A DNA stretch of 64,000 bases from Antitrichia curtipendula (lineage: Eukaryota > Streptophyta > Bryopsida > Hypnales > Leucodontaceae). The stretch lies in assembly GCA_951230915.1 (NCBI GenBank), contig OX579638.1, positions 9,442,696 through 9,506,695 of the forward strand, in the 5' to 3' direction. The first letter of the stretch is position 1. The number at the start of each line of letters is the position of its first letter. The translations under genes and the position numbers were made by a program. Below, piece after piece: positions 39,342 to 52,351 of the stretch. The notes below the pieces were generated by a model, which was not told the DNA's origin, did no database searches, and saw only the letters and a list, made by a program, of their open reading frames with translations.

Positions 39342-40272
39342 TTAAATCCTAAAAGTCAGAGACTATGTTTTTACCAAAACCACTCCAAAACTTCTATTTC
39401 TAATACAAGTACCAAATTTTGGGAAAAATTGTAACCATAGGATCTTGTAGTATACTAGTTTTAGAAGTTGTGAAAAACATTCAAGAACAATCCACCGTGT
39501 GGATTGCAAGATAATAGCGTCTAAATTGACAAAAATCCTTTTTTTGTCTCTGCAAAAATCCAGGCAGCTGCACTTCATGACTTCACAAGGTCACATTTGT
39601 ATGAAAAAAGGTCCAAAATGGTGGTTACTCTTAGGATTCATTCTTCAAGGCAAGTTGGCTATATGCTTGAAAATTTTCAGATCATTTGGAATTGTAAAAC
39701 ATATAGAAAAAAAATAATAAGTAGAATGAAGTAGAGAATGTTCAAAACACTAAATTGTTAAGAATTTAAACATGGAATTGAAAAATGCCAATTCCAACAG
39801 TTGTAATGTTGTAATAAACAATCTACACCCAATGTTTTATTATTTTTCAAAAATATTGAAAATTGAGTTAAATGAAGGACTTCAAAGTCTATCTTAGAGT
39901 AGAAATTCTATAACTACCCTCAAACTAAAACTCCTCATAACTTTCATCTCATTAATCAAAATGGAATGATTCAAAGCTTTCTATAGATATAAATTTAAAT
40001 AACCAATTTCAAATTTTTATTTAAAAAGAAAGTGATTTTTAAAGAAATTTTTTCAGATGCCCGAGCTGCCCACCAACCAATGAAAATGACATATCATGCA
40101 ATAACTTTTTAACCACATAGTCAAAAGTTATAAAAATTGTTGGGCCTTAAAGCTACTCCTTGGGTACATGTTGTTTGAAAATTACAAAGAAATAAAATAA
40201 AATTCTAGTTGTAGTGAGTTGCCCAAATTCACTATGTTCTCAAAAAACAATGTTTGGTCCTTTAGGGGTTAA
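39342..40272 (-). mobile_element. Uninterrupted TTAA-flanked element E7
   Basis: TTAA at 40269-40272 abuts CCCCTAAAGGACCAAACATT (read on the minus strand). TTAA at 39342-39345 abuts the degenerate other end. Its 931 bp align along their length to copy P at 7740-10087 minus that copy's two insertions. It keeps single TTAA sites at 40039-40042 and 40021-40024 where P carries E2 and E3. The frames at 39363-39578 and 39499-39717 are translations of the conserved repeat on both strands, not genes. Confidence 0.85.
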
Positions 40273-43200
40273 GTATAGTGATTAGAGGTGAAATTGTGCC
40301 AAGAGTCTAGCGACGCAATCTATTCACTAAGATTCCCTTTTGTTTGAAAAAATCCATATTCATCAAAAGTTAAAGGAGGTAGCGGGATTTGATTCTCCTT
40401 TTTGAAGGTGCAAGATAAAAGATTATAACTTGCACATGTGTTGTAGGATTTCCATGAGAGGTTCCACAAAAAAATTCTGAATTTTCTGTTAGTCAGAAGA
40501 TATTCTTTTGGATGGTCAAACGCCAAAATTCACGATGGAAAATTTGTAGAAATTACCTTAAATGCGGTAAAATATCACTAAAAATTAACATAGCTTTTTT
40601 TATGTTAACTATGATAATTTTAGTGATATTTATCATAATTTTGTGGCATTTTGATAGTCAAAAGTATCAAAATTGACAAGATCCTCCAAAACCAACAAAA
40701 TTAAAGATCATTCGTAGAATTGACTGGCTTAATGACAGCACACGAAGTCAAATTGAAGTAAAAGCGATGTCTTTTTATACTCTTTTACACCTTTTAAACA
40801 GCCTAGATTAATTACTTTTCATAAAAAGGTCAAACTCCAAAAGTTGGCTTTTTACCCTTTTGGATTTTAAGTTGGTGCTACGATTCTTTGCATTTTTGGC
40901 ATAGGAGCAAGGGGTGGGGGATTACTGTAGCTTAAAAATGGCCCTTTTGAATCCAATGGCACAATCTATTTGCAATTTAGGGTTAATTTCTAAAAGTTAG
41001 AGATTTGGACCAATGTAGAAAGTCAAAAATAGAAGATTAGGATGAAAATCTTAATTGATAAGCTTACCACTAGGAAAAGAGAGGGGAGTGATTGCCCTTG
41101 GAAATGTATATAAGAGGGCTCATTTTCCTCTCAAACCACCCCTTGTTATCTTTTATAGCCATTTTTTGGCACTTTAATACTTTGATCCAATTATTTGGAT
41201 TTTTTTGCTATTGCAAGCCAAAGTTGTAACCGTGTGTTTTTGGAGCATTTTAGCTCCATTTGTTACATTTGTATAAGCTTTGAAGGACTTAGGGGTCCCT
41301 TCAAATCTTACTAATAAATTTTAGGCATTGTTTTGAGTTGTTTGTGAATTTGTTGATGTTTGTGCAAGTTTTGTGAGTTTTGTGGGAATTTGGGGTTTCT
41401 TATACTTTTGTATTAATTCTAAAACAACCTCCCTCCGTATCTTGGCAATGCTGCTTAGGGGGGCCTTTAGTGTAGAATTGTGAAGTATTTGTACTAATTT
41501 GTTATGTTTTCTTTGTTTTACACTAACACGTAGTTGTACCGATTTGTTTTGTATTGTGTTTTTGTACTAATCCACATTCTCTAACACGTCTATATGTGTT
41601 CTTTTTTGCTAACCTTAGAGTCAACCTCATTGGAATTGTCTTATTACACTTGTCATTTTGTTAAAGAGGGCAAAGCTTTGACTTAGGATGTTTAGACATG
41701 TCTATAGATTTAGCAACCACCCAATTGACGGAAAAGCTATCATCCCCCATTCTACTTTTGATGTTCAATTACTAAACTACCTCTTTGTGTTTTGTCCTAA
41801 AATTTGGACCTAAGCCCCACAGACAACAAAGCTTCACCCTTAGTATCAACTTTTTAGAATCTCCGATTTTATCTTTGTTGTTGGTAGGTTCCCTTTATAG
41901 GAAACCCCCAAAATTGGCCAATCAAGCCAAAAATTGGTCCAATCATGATCATATAAGCTAGTATACATTACAAAAATTGTCGGGCCTCAAAAAGGCTATT
42001 AATAAAATACTTGAATTCAGGACAAGATGACCTCCATGCAGATTGTTCCCATGTAACCGCACACTGGCCTGCATTGCGCTTACTGGGTCAAATATTTCCC
42101 TGCTCAGAATGACCAATGTAGATTTGTTCCTTCTTTCTACTCATGATCTTTCTTGGCCATGCTTGTCCACATTCACTGACACGTAGTTGAAATTTCATCC
42201 ATTTGAGATTCTTGCGCCATTTGAATACTTGGCACCAATTCAAAGCTTGTCATAGTGTCACTCATTTAATTTCCCGACAAGGTTCTACCAGATGGTTCTC
42301 GCAACAATGCAAAATTTGATGCATATAAAATTTGCCGCTCACTTCCGCATGCAAATAATGATCTTGAACTGTGAGATACTCTCATTTGAAGAGAATTGTA
42401 GCAATAATTGTATCTGTTATATTGCAAAGCTTCTGGATTGTGACTGATTTTGTCCTTCTGCATGCTTGCACTCAAAAGTTATCACAACTTTAGAGCAACA
42501 AAGTCTCACTCTCCGCCAGGCTTCTTGTTCGTTGGTCTGAAGAATTTGCAGCAGGTATGATCAAAATGATCAAGCACGTCAATTACCTAGAATGCATAGA
42601 TTAGGGGATGGCTCAAGTTCAATGCAGGTGGAGGGGTCCATTTTCCAACTACAAGTCCATCGAGACTGCTTAGTCTATGACTCTCGGCTCTCCTTTGTGG
42701 ATAGTCTTTAATTAGTTTGCTTCTATTTTTTTTTTTGTGCTGGAAGAAGTCATTTAGGATGCACAAATCTCTTGGTGCAGGTGCCAAATTGTAGCGCTAG
42801 CTAGATCTTTGAATTCCAGAGTATTGTCATCTTCTCAATTTGTCAACTGGATGATTGTGCAGATGTGATTTAGATTCCTGAAACAATTTTGTACATAGTG
42901 AATAGTTGCAATCTAGGTTTATTTGAATTCCAAATCATCAAATGTTCAATATCATATATAAATTATAATTATAATTGATATGAGAGAAATCTTTAATTAT
43001 GAGTAGGCTATGTGATGTCGTCCATAAGCTATCCTTTATGATCCAATCATTTGTGAATCATTCAACCATCTCTCTCATTAAAATGGAATTTTTTTTGGTG
43101 TTATATTTGCAACTAGGGAGTTGTGGAAGGCAATTATGTTATAGTCAATTTAATGCTCACAATTTGCTACAACCTCAACTTTGGATCTTAGTAGAATTAA

Positions 43201-43828
43201 CTACGTTTTGACATTGTGGAATCTGTCTTAGAGAGTTTGAAGTGTTGGGACTTGGAAATTACGGTTTGCTAGGGGCAATTTGTGTCATCTAAGCTACATG
43301 ATTGTCATCTTAGTTACAGACTGAACCATCTGATTACTCAATTTGGAAGATGTCTTCATTAGTGTTTGAACTTGTGAATGTTAAGGTATGGTCTAACAAA
43401 GGAAATATTAACACATTGGTGCTCCAAAGTTGATGTCAATACATTTTTTAAAGTCAAAAATTGACCTTGACATTTCAATTTCTTGCTTGAAGATAATATT
43501 GATAGTTACTTTAATTAGCTAGAGATATTGATATTGATATGGGTCACACTCTCAGTCATAATAATTGTTTCCATTCCAAGTTATTGTATAATATATCAAT
43601 ATATGTTATGGTTCCAAAGCTTCCTAAAAGTATCCCTAGCTTTTCTAATGGTTGAGAGTACCTGCCATTTCATTGTAGTTGCACCATGTGATAGACACTA
43701 ATAATAAATATTGCATATAGTTGATTTTATTGGCAAGACTTGCTCAGCATCACTTCATATATAGATTCAACTTTAGGCTTTAGACTCAGGTATAGAGTAC
43801 ATATGACAAGCATTATTGTATCTCATGC
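40273..43828. other. Intergenic, nothing recognised
   Basis: No gene supported. Composition varies, with less AT-rich stretches at about 41.0-42.8 kb. The longest frames are about 70 codons and have no motif. Confidence 0.45.
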
Positions 43829-46800
43829 ATGAAGCAATTAGTAGAAGAATTGATTAATAGAAAAATTGAGAAACGTAAAGCTGGAAATACAAATCTTGAC
43901 TTGTGGGTTGATGGTTCGATATATCCAACAAATTCATCTAGAAAACGGCCAAGATTTACAGACGTAAAAAACTTATTAGAGTTCGTTGGTGAGGGAGAAA
44001 ATGGACTCCTAGGTTACTCAAAGAGCTTACCAAATTCCAAACAGTCGCAACTTCATTTGCAAAGTGAAACAACCATTTCAAAAAACAAGAAATTAAGGCA
44101 ACATATTGAGGAGTTGATTTCCTCATTATTGCAGCAATGCAATGAGCTTGAAAAAAATAGGTGAAATGAATAGTAGACTCTTGATTCAATTAGATTGTCC
44201 CAAAGACAAGTTGAACAATTACAATCCAAGATTATTTTAGTACAAAATAACTTGAACTATGTGAGAGAAAAGCATGTCCAAGAGTTAGCTTATCTAGGGA
44301 AAGAACTTGAGGAAAGCATGCAAGCAAAGATTGCTTTAGAGTTGGATATAGACATGATGACTAGAGAGCATGCTGAAAAAATCCAGGAACTAGATCGGAG
44401 TTACTTAGTTGAGATTACAACACTCAAATTAGAGTATGAGAGAACTCTAAAAAGTTTGTTACAACTACAAAGCAAACAAGATAAACTACAGTCAACTCCA
44501 TATGGTTACCGCAAACAAGTTCAAAAACATCGAGACATGTCCATTTTCTCACTGGCCGGAGGCCAAGCAAAGGCAATGCAAAGATTGGCCCGTTCAATCT
44601 TAGTACCAAGCATTGTTGAAGAGATTCAAACAAGAAATGCATTCAACCATACTAAACAAAGACTCTACGATACAAAAGAACAACAGCTTGAATATGGAAA
44701 ATTGTTGGCCAAAATCTTGTCCAAAGGAGAAGTTAAATCCATGCTTGAGACACCAACTTTAAAATCTATTGGAATATATGTAACTAATATGTACCTTGAT
44801 AAGATTGGAGAGTCAATAGGTATTCCTTAGATTTTAAGAACTTGCGATAGATTAGGTATTACTCAAGGCAGATATCCTTTGATGTTCAAACAAATGAAAG
44901 GCGGTGCAAAAACTGCTGGGTGGGATTTGCATATTGGTTGTCTTCTAAAACCGTACCATGTTTCTATTTTATGCAACGAACTATATTCAAAGTTAATTAA
45001 TTTTGTTGGCAATTATTACTCTCTCAATTCAAAGGTTGAGTTCCAATCAAGAAAAGGATCAAAGAAGAAAGATCTAGTTCATGTCAAATTGATAGAACGT
45101 AATTCTTTTTTTATTGACATAGAATAAGTACAAAGAATAATGGTCCAACTCTATCGCATCACTCTTGAAGGTATGCTATTCTAGTCCAATTCTAGCTCCT
45201 AATGAATCTAAGTCATACAAACATAACCCGTCATTAGAGTACACACGTCCACCAAATCTAGCTTGATCAGATCGTACAATCACGTATTCAACTTGTGGTT
45301 CTCATAAAGACAATAACCTATAAAATTGCAATTGGAATTACACCTACATTCTAGACCTTAAAAGGTTCATAGAATCTATACCTCATATTTTGTATACTAT
45401 CAAATGGGTTGTAAATTGCCAAATGAAGAAGCAACATTGACGTTGTAGTAACAGATATGCTCATCAAGCCTTGGTCCACCTCTACTAGCAAACAACATGT
45501 CAAAATTTAGGCTCTGTAATGAAACAAGCTCCTGAGAAAAATAGATTTGGTAGAGATGTTCTTATGAAGCATTGTTTCACCATCAACCATTCTCATTCAC
45601 GACGGTGAATGTCATAATTTCATATTTGATTCAAATTTAAACCCTAAATCTTTTTTAAATTTGTTGAATTGAAGGCTTCTTTAATTAAAATCTTTGATTT
45701 TTTAGGCTTTCTTAATGCTTGCAGTCTACAATAGAATTTACTTTGAAGGATAAATATCTAATTATATTCAAGTTCATAATATACCTACTCACATTCAAGT
45801 TTCTAATAATAGTTATTGATGCCCAATGTTTACTGTTTACTAATTTTAGAGTTGGTTGGGGAACCTCTTAAGTTTTGTATAAAACTTGATGAGATTGAAA
45901 TTGTTCGTGCCCAAAAGCTAGAGAGGGTCAGCATAACATTTATGAATAAGGCCCTCAAACACCAAAATTACTAGAGAAAGCCTTCAATTCATTGTTGTCC
46001 AGTCTGAAAGAGAAATTTGGCCTATAGATTGCTTCCAAGTTCCAAATGAGAGTTGTGAAATATTAGACTGGGTATTCAAACAAACACATCTTCCAGCACT
46101 AATTTCTACACAAGAAGGTGGCCCAAAGTTGCACGTATCTAGAATTGGAGATTTTAATGTTGAATGACATCTTTCGGGTGACATGAAGTCCATAAAGTGC
46201 ATGTATGGTTTACCTCATGGTGCATGTGCTTCACAAAGATGCATCTATTGCCTACAAGAATGCTCTAAAATAGTGATTGCAACTGCAAAAGAAGCTGTAG
46301 CAACCTTTTTCAAATGACCGCAAAGTTGGGCTAGTGGTTTATTTTCAATACGACACCATGTCAAATCTATTATAGGAGTGGCAGCTCAAGAATATTGGAA
46401 GCCTATTCTACAAACACCAATGGATAGAGTACATTTATGTACTCTCCACTTATTCAACCGAATTGTAGAGAAGATAGTACATTTGCTTTCAATTTATTTG
46501 GAGTATTAAAGACAAAAAATTGAAAGAAATAGCTACAATAGAGATGCAAGAAGTGATTTCTTCAACTAGCGCACATGGTGGCAACGTCATCATTTTTAGA
46601 GATGAACAATTGTCAGGTAAACATAACAATGTTCCAAGTAAACCGTCATTTAATGGTGCACACGCCACTCGCCTATTCATGCCATCTAGACTTCTTATAG
46701 GATCACCAAAGTTGTACACATATGTAGTGGCTATTGAAAAAAATTCATCGACTCTGGAGAAAACAAAAGAGCTAAAGTTGATATTTGGCTTGGTTTAGAC

Positions 46801-47425
46801 AAGCTCAGACCTTACTTTCATGGTCTAAAGTTTTCTGAGCATCAAATAAAGGAATTCAAACCATTGGTTGATCAATGGAAAAAAGATTACATTAAAGCCT
46901 TTGGTGAACATCAAGTCACGCATTACATTGTAAGCTGATTCCTATAAATCTTTTTCTATTTTATTATAACCTAAATCTACTACTCATCACAATTAACTAT
47001 TTCTCAATAATTGATCGAAATTTGTTGTTCTATGAATGCAACATTCTTTTGTAAAACATGGACCTTGGTTTGTTGAAAAATATGATAGCTTGTCCATGTG
47101 GTCTATGCAAGGTATGGAACATTCTCACTATGTTGCCAAAGCTACATACCAACACCATACACAACATGGAGGTGGGAGATCATTCAAAAGTCCTCTCCTT
47201 CAAACGTATGAACAATGGTACCATATTATACAACACCAATTTCGAGAACAGATTGAAACTCATGCAAAAATTCAGAGTCATGAAATTGAAGAGTGGCTTA
47301 CAACAGAGGCAAAGATCAAAAAGAGAAGGGAAGCGTCACTTGCTTCATCATCTAAAGCACATAGTGACCTGTGGTGTGATTGGCGTCAAAAGTGCCACCG
47401 TGTTGGATCAAAGTGGATATCTTAG
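43829..47425 (+). pseudogene. Coiled-coil plus transposase-like gene, decayed
   Basis: One frame runs from ATG 43829 to about 45127, broken by stops at 44162-44182 and 44828. It encodes a lysine- and glutamate-rich region, then a long heptad-type coiled coil (about 44195-44530), then ARSILVPSIVEEIQ. A second block (about 45843-46510) includes LDEIEIVRAQKLERVS, HLSGDMKSIKCMYGLPHG, CIYCLQ and MDRVHLCTLHLFNRIVEKI. A third (46520-46930) ends at a likely donor, CATT|gtaagc. A fourth (47036-47425) has MWSMQGMEHSHYVAKATY and a HGGG motif. The GD-K...C--C...LHLF-R pattern resembles, from memory, uncharacterised transposases of animals and fungi; the superfamily is not certain. Multiple stops and frame changes make it non-functional. 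Confidence 0.55.
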
Positions 47426-48115
47426 GATGTTGAGAATACTAACCACATTTCAACAACATCAAATCCTTAAGCAACAAGTGCAACGTTGAGAATTTAAAGC
47501 AACATTATCATACTCTTTCAAAAAAGAATCATTCAAGTGTTAATGATCAATTCTTTAAACCTCATACCTGCTTAGAAATGAGTTAAAAATCCTTTCCGGC
47601 AATGTTGAAATTCACAAGCAGCAACGTTGATAAAGAATTGCAATCCACTAGAGATTTGTCTTACATTATTTTCTTTTTTATTGTATTCCATAGAGATAAG
47701 TAGAGGCAAAAATAAAAAAGAGGAGTCTAGGAAGAGTACCTAACCCTAAAACAATGTATAGTGAAGTAGTTGAAACTTCATAACTATTTCACGTCAAATG
47801 TGGAATAAGTTGCAGTCTTTGTGGAGGTAACACATCCCCTTCAGTTTTATTCTTTTCATTCCTTCTGTTCATTTGAAATAGTGATAAAAATTATCAAATA
47901 CTGTTGTATTAAAAAAACTATTAAGCATAATAAGAAGAGTAACTATAGGAAAGCCAAAAGCTTGATGTTCTTATTACCAAACAATGACCAAAAAAAGTTG
48001 ATAAAAAAATAACAAATACCTTTTCAGAGGGTTGTCCATCTTGCACTATAAACATAGTGAAGTCAACTACTTCTGGTAGTATCATTAGAATCTCACTCCG
48101 AATGGAATCTAAAAT
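47426..48115. other. Spacer between convergent remnants
   Basis: The tail of the plus-strand remnant gives way to AT-rich sequence. No further coding signal. Both flanking frames end here, so it is a 3'-to-3' spacer. Confidence 0.4.
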
Positions 48116-48826
48116 TCAATTGTGTCCTACTTCTAGTTGTTGCTTCCATTCATCTATTTCAGAATTGACCATTACAACTTCAACAACTTGATTTTGATCA
48201 ATTTGTTGCCAATGTCCTTCAATAAACCTCCACCTATTGTATTGGAAGTTGGCATACAAGGTTGATCTACCAATATGGTACTTGAATTGTAATATCTCAT
48301 TATCAACTTGGCATTTTATGAGGTTAGCTCCCAATGAATCCTTTTCATTCCAACCCTGGTCCATTAGAGAGTCAAGTAGGTCTTGGGACATCCCCTTGAA
48401 GAAGAAGAAAAATTTTGTTTTATGTATATTAGGAGCACATGCAAATAAATCCACCATAACTCCTATGGGCATGGAACAACAAAGGTGAGTTGCCTTATTG
48501 CTAGTATTTGGTTTCATAGACATTCTAAAGTCTTCTCGCAAACGATCTCTAAAAGATTCACGAGTCACCATGTCTAAGGGCCAAACAATGTCATTGAAAT
48601 AAGGCAGAGGAATAGGTTCGACATGGCCATAGCCCCCTTGAATAGGATGGTAGGATGCATTATAAAAGAAGATAGAATCATTTTGCAATTCTTTGTGACT
48701 ACAATCCCCTCTTGTAGCCTCTCCAATTTCAGCATGGACAACGCAAATTGGTTCCATTATGCTAAGAAGGTCTATCCAATCCTCATGCAAGGTCGAGTAC
48801 AAATCTAGAATCAAGTATAAACTCAA
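48116..48826 (-). CDS. Hypothetical protein, long open frame (possibly one exon)
   Basis: An open frame of 236 codons without interruption. The outermost start is TTG; the first ATG in frame is at about 48757, so the 5' part is more likely an internal exon than a true start. Composition is protein-like, with conserved-looking segments VEPIPLPYFNDIVWPLDMVTR and WRFIEGHWQQIDQ, no signal peptide and a phenylalanine-rich run in the middle. I do not recognise a family. It is followed upstream by the frame at 49217-48966 on the same strand, which may be another exon of the same gene. It lies beside a transposase-like pseudogene, which suggests a transposon-borne gene. Confidence 0.4.
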   Translation of the reverse strand: MSLYLILDLYSTLHEDWIDLLSIMEPICVVHAEIGEATRGDCSHKELQNDSIFFYNASYHPIQGGYGHVEPIPLPYFNDIVWPLDMVTRESFRDRLREDFRMSMKPNTSNKATHLCCSMPIGVMVDLFACAPNIHKTKFFFFFKGMSQDLLDSLMDQGWNEKDSLGANLIKCQVDNEILQFKYHIGRSTLYANFQYNRWRFIEGHWQQIDQNQVVEVVMVNSEIDEWKQQLEVGHN

Positions 48827-48965
48827 TTATTGGCAACATCTAAATTGAATATGCTTACAATTACCATAGAAATTATCAAGATACAAATAAAATTAAGCAT
48901 ATGAAATACTCACAATTGCAAGCTGCATGTAATGCTAGGGCAATTGGATCAAGTTGAAGTTGCCA

Positions 48966-49217
48966 TTACATATATACATGGCTCACCTTCACAGCAGAAA
49001 TTGAATTTCTTCTCAATTGAAACTTCAATAATTTTTCTTTGTATGCACCTGCAATGGTAGAAACACCATACTTCTTTGAATCTTTGGAATGACCGCCCCT
49101 CTTCCTCAGATATAATGCGACCCATGAATTCACTTTAATTCTCCTAGGAATGTAGTCACCATGTTCTGTTCTTTGTGTATAAATAATGCCACTTTGAGCT
49201 TCATTCCTAGGTTGCAT
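48966..49217 (-). CDS. Hypothetical basic protein fragment, probable upstream exon
   Basis: An 83-codon ATG-initiated frame, rich in Arg, Lys and Tyr, with segments RRIKVNSWVALYLRKRGGHS and VSTIAGAYKEKLLKFQLRRN. It lies 139 bp upstream of the 236-codon frame and could be joined to it by splicing, though I could not fix the junction. No family recognised. A CACTA-type terminus begins about 120 bp further upstream (49339). Confidence 0.3.
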   Translation of the reverse strand: MQPRNEAQSGIIYTQRTEHGDYIPRRIKVNSWVALYLRKRGGHSKDSKKYGVSTIAGAYKEKLLKFQLRRNSISAVKVSHVYM

Positions 49218-52200
49218 CCTACCTTGTCAAAAGCCTTCCTAGCATGTGGGAGAGCAGTGCCTTGTTATAATGTGTATGACAAAAAACTCAACATACCTCT
49301 CCTTCATCTGGTCTCTCTTAAGAATTTAGCTCCCACCACTACAAGAAAAGCATTTCTTGAGCCCTACAACCAAAGGCACAAGCTCTTTCCATTGTTCTTT
49401 CCCACATAATAACTGTAAGATTGTGTGATCTAAAGAAGCATGCCAATTTGGAATTCTTGGTTCTTTAGGGATTATTGTAATAAATCTTTACAATAATCTT
49501 TTGATGTTAGACTAAATAATTTGATTTCAATCAATTGTTTAATTGATTGAGAATAATTTCAAGAGTAATCAGAAGGAGGAGCATGGCCAATGGCTATCAT
49601 AATGAGCTAAATATTTGAAAAGTTCAGGCAGTGGATGGCATAATGTTTGCTCATTGTTATTTGTGAGACGTACTTCAATATTTTACCAATTCTTGGTGCC
49701 AAGCAAGAATGCCTATCAAAGAAGTACAACATTTTCAAAAATTTATTGAGCTTCACGATCTATTGACTAAGCTAATATTGAAAATAACCCAAAATACTGA
49801 TCCCAAAATACTGATCCCAAAAAACACTTTTCTAAAAGTAGAAATATTGCAGATGCAATGAGACCCTTTGTACACGTACACAATGAAGTATTTATTTAAC
49901 TTCGTACAAATCCTACCTTATCAAAGTATTCAACCACAAAAACCTCACGGCCAAATAGAAAACCCACGCTAACAACCCTTGCTTGCAAAGAACCCTTTGC
50001 TCATAAAGAAACCCTTGCTTGCAGAGAAACCTTAGCTTGCAGAGAGACCCTTACAAACAGAGTTTATTCAATGGATGAACAACAGTGTAACAAAAAATCC
50101 AACTATGACACCTGTACAAACTCCATAGAAGTAGGCCCGTTCAAAATGTAATACCAGTAGTTCCCGCACAAGAGGCACTTTCCAAGATTGCTTCCCGTAA
50201 CCACCTTGGTGCTCTTTTTGCCCTGCTCAATTGTAGATCCCTGGATTAAAACATCACGGGCTTATGGGGGCAAATATTTTTTCCAGAGTCCTTTCAATAT
50301 CTTGAATCCACAGCCTTTTACAGGCCTAATATTTTTTGTAATGCTAGAGTTCCAACTAGAAGTCATGTTCAACATCAAAAGGTGGAAATTTCAAAAGCTA
50401 ACCAACTAGGGCCAATACCACACCAAAAATTTGAAATTTCAAGCTACACCTAGAGGCAGTCAAGGACCAGAGCTCAGACACAAAGCCACATCAAAAAGTG
50501 GGAATTTCAAGCTACAAAGGGATGTCATTACAACTTGATTTAGCAACCAAACCAACATTGAGGCTTCTACATCAACCTCATTTGAAAGTCAGCCCTTCAT
50601 TTTCTTGCAGTTTAAACTTGTCTGCTAAATTCTCCAACATCCAAATTGATTGCACATTGTGGCTTACTTTCTCCGCTTGTCTGACAATCGGTTGCTGAAC
50701 AATTAAAAATCTGAATTCAAACTTTGCACATAAACGCTACAACTAAATGCAAATTTTGCAATGAAGTGGTATGTTTGAGATTTTAGAACTTTACCTGGGA
50801 AAGGAGTAGAATAGAATAGTCTTCTCAAAAATCCCTTCATTGCCAAAAGATTACAATTTAGAATAAAGTAGGAATTTTAAGTGAAGAAGAGATTTAGGCT
50901 AGTGCTCTCGATTCAATAGTAGAACTTCCACAACTGAATTTGCAAAATGGGAGAATGATAAGATAAGTTGGTAGTTGAAGGGACAATTGAGAGTTGATAA
51001 GGATTAGGTGAAAATCCTAGGAGGACAATTTAGACCATTAGAATGGAGATTAGACAATAATTGATTCGGATAGGTGATAGAACTATAGAAGATTCTAAGA
51101 GTCAATTATTATTTTGAAGTTTGAAGCAGTAGGAATCTATTCCATCAAGGATCAACCTTAAGATATAATAATTGAAGTGAAATAGTGTGGAAGAGAAAGA
51201 AAAAGAAGAATTAGATGAAGTAGTATTTGAACTCCCCAAATTGTATTTCTAGCCTTTTTTAAGCCGTGGGAAAAATTATAAAACAACCTTGGAAAATGGC
51301 TAATGATGGAGATTTTGAAGGAGTGTTTAATAACCTATTGGCCAAAGCTCAAATTGAGGTAAGATTCTAACTTATACTATTTATTTTTGACTCTCACAAA
51401 CTCGCATTTATAATGAGTGACCAAACTAATAGATTAATTCAGAGTGTCTAGATCAATTTTTTTACAAATTTTAGGTTTATAAACTTGTAGATTAGCTCTA
51501 TAGGGTTCCAAGAAGGAATCACACATCAAATTTGGAGTTAAATTGAAGAAAATATCAATGGATGAAGTTTAGGATGGAAATTAGATGAAACAAGATCAAA
51601 ATCATCTATAAAAGTCTAGACTTGGAAACAAGTTAAAAGTCATAGACTTACGACCAAAGATGAAATTTCAAAGAAAATCAAAATAAGGAACAAGTTGAAA
51701 ATAGTGAATGAAGTTTAGATAGCCTCTTGAAGGCTAAACTTCATCTGTCTATAATTTTGGGTAGGAAAGTTGTACGAAGTTTAATTTTACATTTTTGAAA
51801 ATGGCATGAGTTTGTTTTTTACCTTATGTGCTAAATTTAGACTATCTTTTTTTCACTAAAATCACAATTGCATAGTAATTGAAGTTACTTGAAGCAATTT
51901 TTCTCAATTTGGCTAAGTTTCATTGGTTAATTTCAAGTTTATGTATAAATAAGAGTTGAAAAAAGATCCTTTACTTGGAAGGCACAATATACTGGCGTTA
52001 AGCACCTTCTAGGACAAAGTTAACCGTAGAACTAAGAATCGGGTTACGCCCTCGTATTTACCAAGGGTGGATAAATAAGCGCTCACAGCAGCCCCCTTTA
52101 AGCAATTAAAGAAAGTAGCCCTCAAATTATCTTTGAGTTGAGGATAAAATTAGTAGAAAAACATAACTTGGACATAAGGCTTTTCATTTCTAAATTCAAG

Positions 52201-52351
52201 CCTTCTTCATTAAAATAAAGCAAGTTCTCATTTTTAATGAATTTCTTTTTGCAAACATCCCTTAATTACCTTTGAATCAAAGGTAAATTCATCACATTCA
52301 AATAGACACAACCTCCATGCATCATTATAAGTGAAATCGTCCACATTCTAA
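49218..52351. other. Intergenic, with a possible CACTA terminus
   Basis: At 49339 the sequence CACTACAAGAAAAGCATTTC matches the common plant CACTA end pointing right, but I found no partner end or target duplication. At about 49970-50060 'cttgcttgcaaagaaaccc'-like units of about 22 bp repeat roughly four times. The rest, to 52351, has no gene I can support. Confidence 0.4.
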
